This document shows positions 15,043 to 15,647 of a stretch of 15,647 nt of DNA, piece by piece. The stretch is taken from positions 91,491 to 107,137 of the forward strand of contig PARX01000029.1 of the NCBI GenBank assembly GCA_002712045.1. Reading direction: 5' to 3'. The position numbers and the translations under genes were made by a program. Source of the stretch: Paracoccaceae bacterium. GTDB lineage: Bacteria; Pseudomonadota; Alphaproteobacteria; Rhodobacterales; Rhodobacteraceae. Under the pieces are notes generated by a model that ran no database searches, was not told the DNA's origin, and saw nothing but the letters and a program-made list of their open reading frames with translations. Within the stretch, counting starts at the first letter, position 1. Each line of letters begins with the position of its first letter.

Positions 15043-15647
15043 ATGAGTTATAGTAATTTACCAGCACCATCGCCGGAGCATGGCTTGGGACGTTATCTTC
15101 AGGAGATTAAGAAATTTCCAATGTTAGAACCTGAAGAGGAGTTTGTTCTAGCAAAAAGGTGGGTTGATCATAGTGATAGTCAAGCTGCTCATAAATTAGT
15201 AACTTCTCACCTTAGATTGGCGGCAAAGATCGCGATGGGTTATCGGGGCTATGGTTTGCCAACATCTGAAATAGTGTCAGAAGCAAATGTTGGATTGATG
15301 CAAGCCGTTAAAAAATTTGATCCGGATAAAGGATTTAGGCTATCAACTTATGCTATGTGGTGGATAAGAGCCAGTATTCAAGAGTATGTATTGCGTTCAT
15401 GGTCATTAGTTAAAATGGGTACAACAAGTGCTCAGAAGAAATTATTTTTTAATTTGCGCAAGGCGAAAAATCGAATTGGGGCCCTTGAGGAAGGGGACTT
15501 GCGCAAAGGTAATGTTGAAAAAATCGCAAAAGATCTAAATGTGACGGAAGATGAGGTGATTTCTATGAATCGTCGCTTGTCAGGGTCTGATGCGTCCTTA
15601 AATGCGCAGGTTGTAACTGATGGAGATGGCGCTGCTGAATGGCAGGA
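15043..15647 (+). CDS. rpoH: RNA polymerase heat-shock sigma factor RpoH (sigma-32), 3' end beyond window
   Basis: The first 201 codons are present and the frame is open to the right edge, so the gene is cut by the window, not broken. RpoH directs transcription of chaperone and protease genes. The N-terminus MSYSNLPAPSPEHGLGRYLQEIKKFPML leads into region 1.2. Region 2 holds HLRLAAKIAMGYRGYG, EANVGLMQAVKKFDPDKGF and the -10 helix STYAMWWIRASIQEYV. The RpoH-specific box QKKLFFNLRKAK follows region 2.4 and separates it from RpoD. Region 3 starts near VEKIAKDLNVTEDEV; region 4 is missing. The ATG at 15043 has only a weak GGA upstream. Some roseobacters carry two rpoH genes; which one this is cannot be told here. 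Confidence 0.95.
   Translation, partial: MSYSNLPAPSPEHGLGRYLQEIKKFPMLEPEEEFVLAKRWVDHSDSQAAHKLVTSHLRLAAKIAMGYRGYGLPTSEIVSEANVGLMQAVKKFDPDKGFRLSTYAMWWIRASIQEYVLRSWSLVKMGTTSAQKKLFFNLRKAKNRIGALEEGDLRKGNVEKIAKDLNVTEDEVISMNRRLSGSDASLNAQVVTDGDGAAEWQ

Noticed and set aside
1..15647. CRISPR arrays, insertion sequences, prophage or toxin-antitoxin genes
   Set aside because: No spaced repeat array, transposase, integrase or small paired toxin-antitoxin frames were seen on either strand; nearly all sequence is explained by housekeeping genes.

Overview
The window reads as a chromosomal housekeeping stretch of a low-GC marine-type alphaproteobacterium, most likely in the order Rhodobacterales. The reasons are protein resemblance and gene order. 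MetRS (one four-Cys zinc knuckle, FSTSQ in place of KMSKS), primase and the small membrane protein opposite rluD all look like Rhodobacteraceae forms recalled from memory. The nrdR-ribD-ribE-nusB, dnaG-rpoD and rluD-rpoH linkages are typical of alphaproteobacteria. The DNA is clearly AT-rich, and spacing is tight, with no gene-free stretch above about 180 bases. This fits a streamlined roseobacter-like lineage. The taxonomy is inference, not a database result.

Layout. From the left edge: a possible terminator and a short imperfect repeat; a Baeyer-Villiger-type flavin monooxygenase (minus); a divergent M29 metalloaminopeptidase (plus, TTG start). A minus-strand block follows. Read in its direction of transcription it is nrdR-ribD-ribE-nusB-metG-tRNA-Leu(UAA). 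A membrane glycosyltransferase of the ArnT/PMT type (plus, TTG start) is divergent from nrdR and ends 2 bp from the end of rpoD. The next minus-strand block, in transcription order, is a small membrane protein resembling DUF6476, then dnaG, then rpoD. Finally rluD and the truncated start of rpoH run on the plus strand to the right edge.

How the genes work together. The window joins riboflavin synthesis (ribD, ribE), its classical repressor neighbour nrdR (control of dNTP synthesis), rRNA antitermination (nusB), translation (metG, tRNA-Leu, rluD), replication priming (dnaG), and the housekeeping and heat-shock sigma factors (rpoD, rpoH).

No clearly new system is visible. The points most worth a second look are: a cluster of four GANTC (CcrM-type) sites lying on a predicted rpoD promoter; rluD and the DUF6476-like gene starting on overlapping ATG codons, with a near-consensus rluD promoter inside the opposite gene; and the absence of ribBA and ribH from the place in the rib-nusB cluster where they usually sit.
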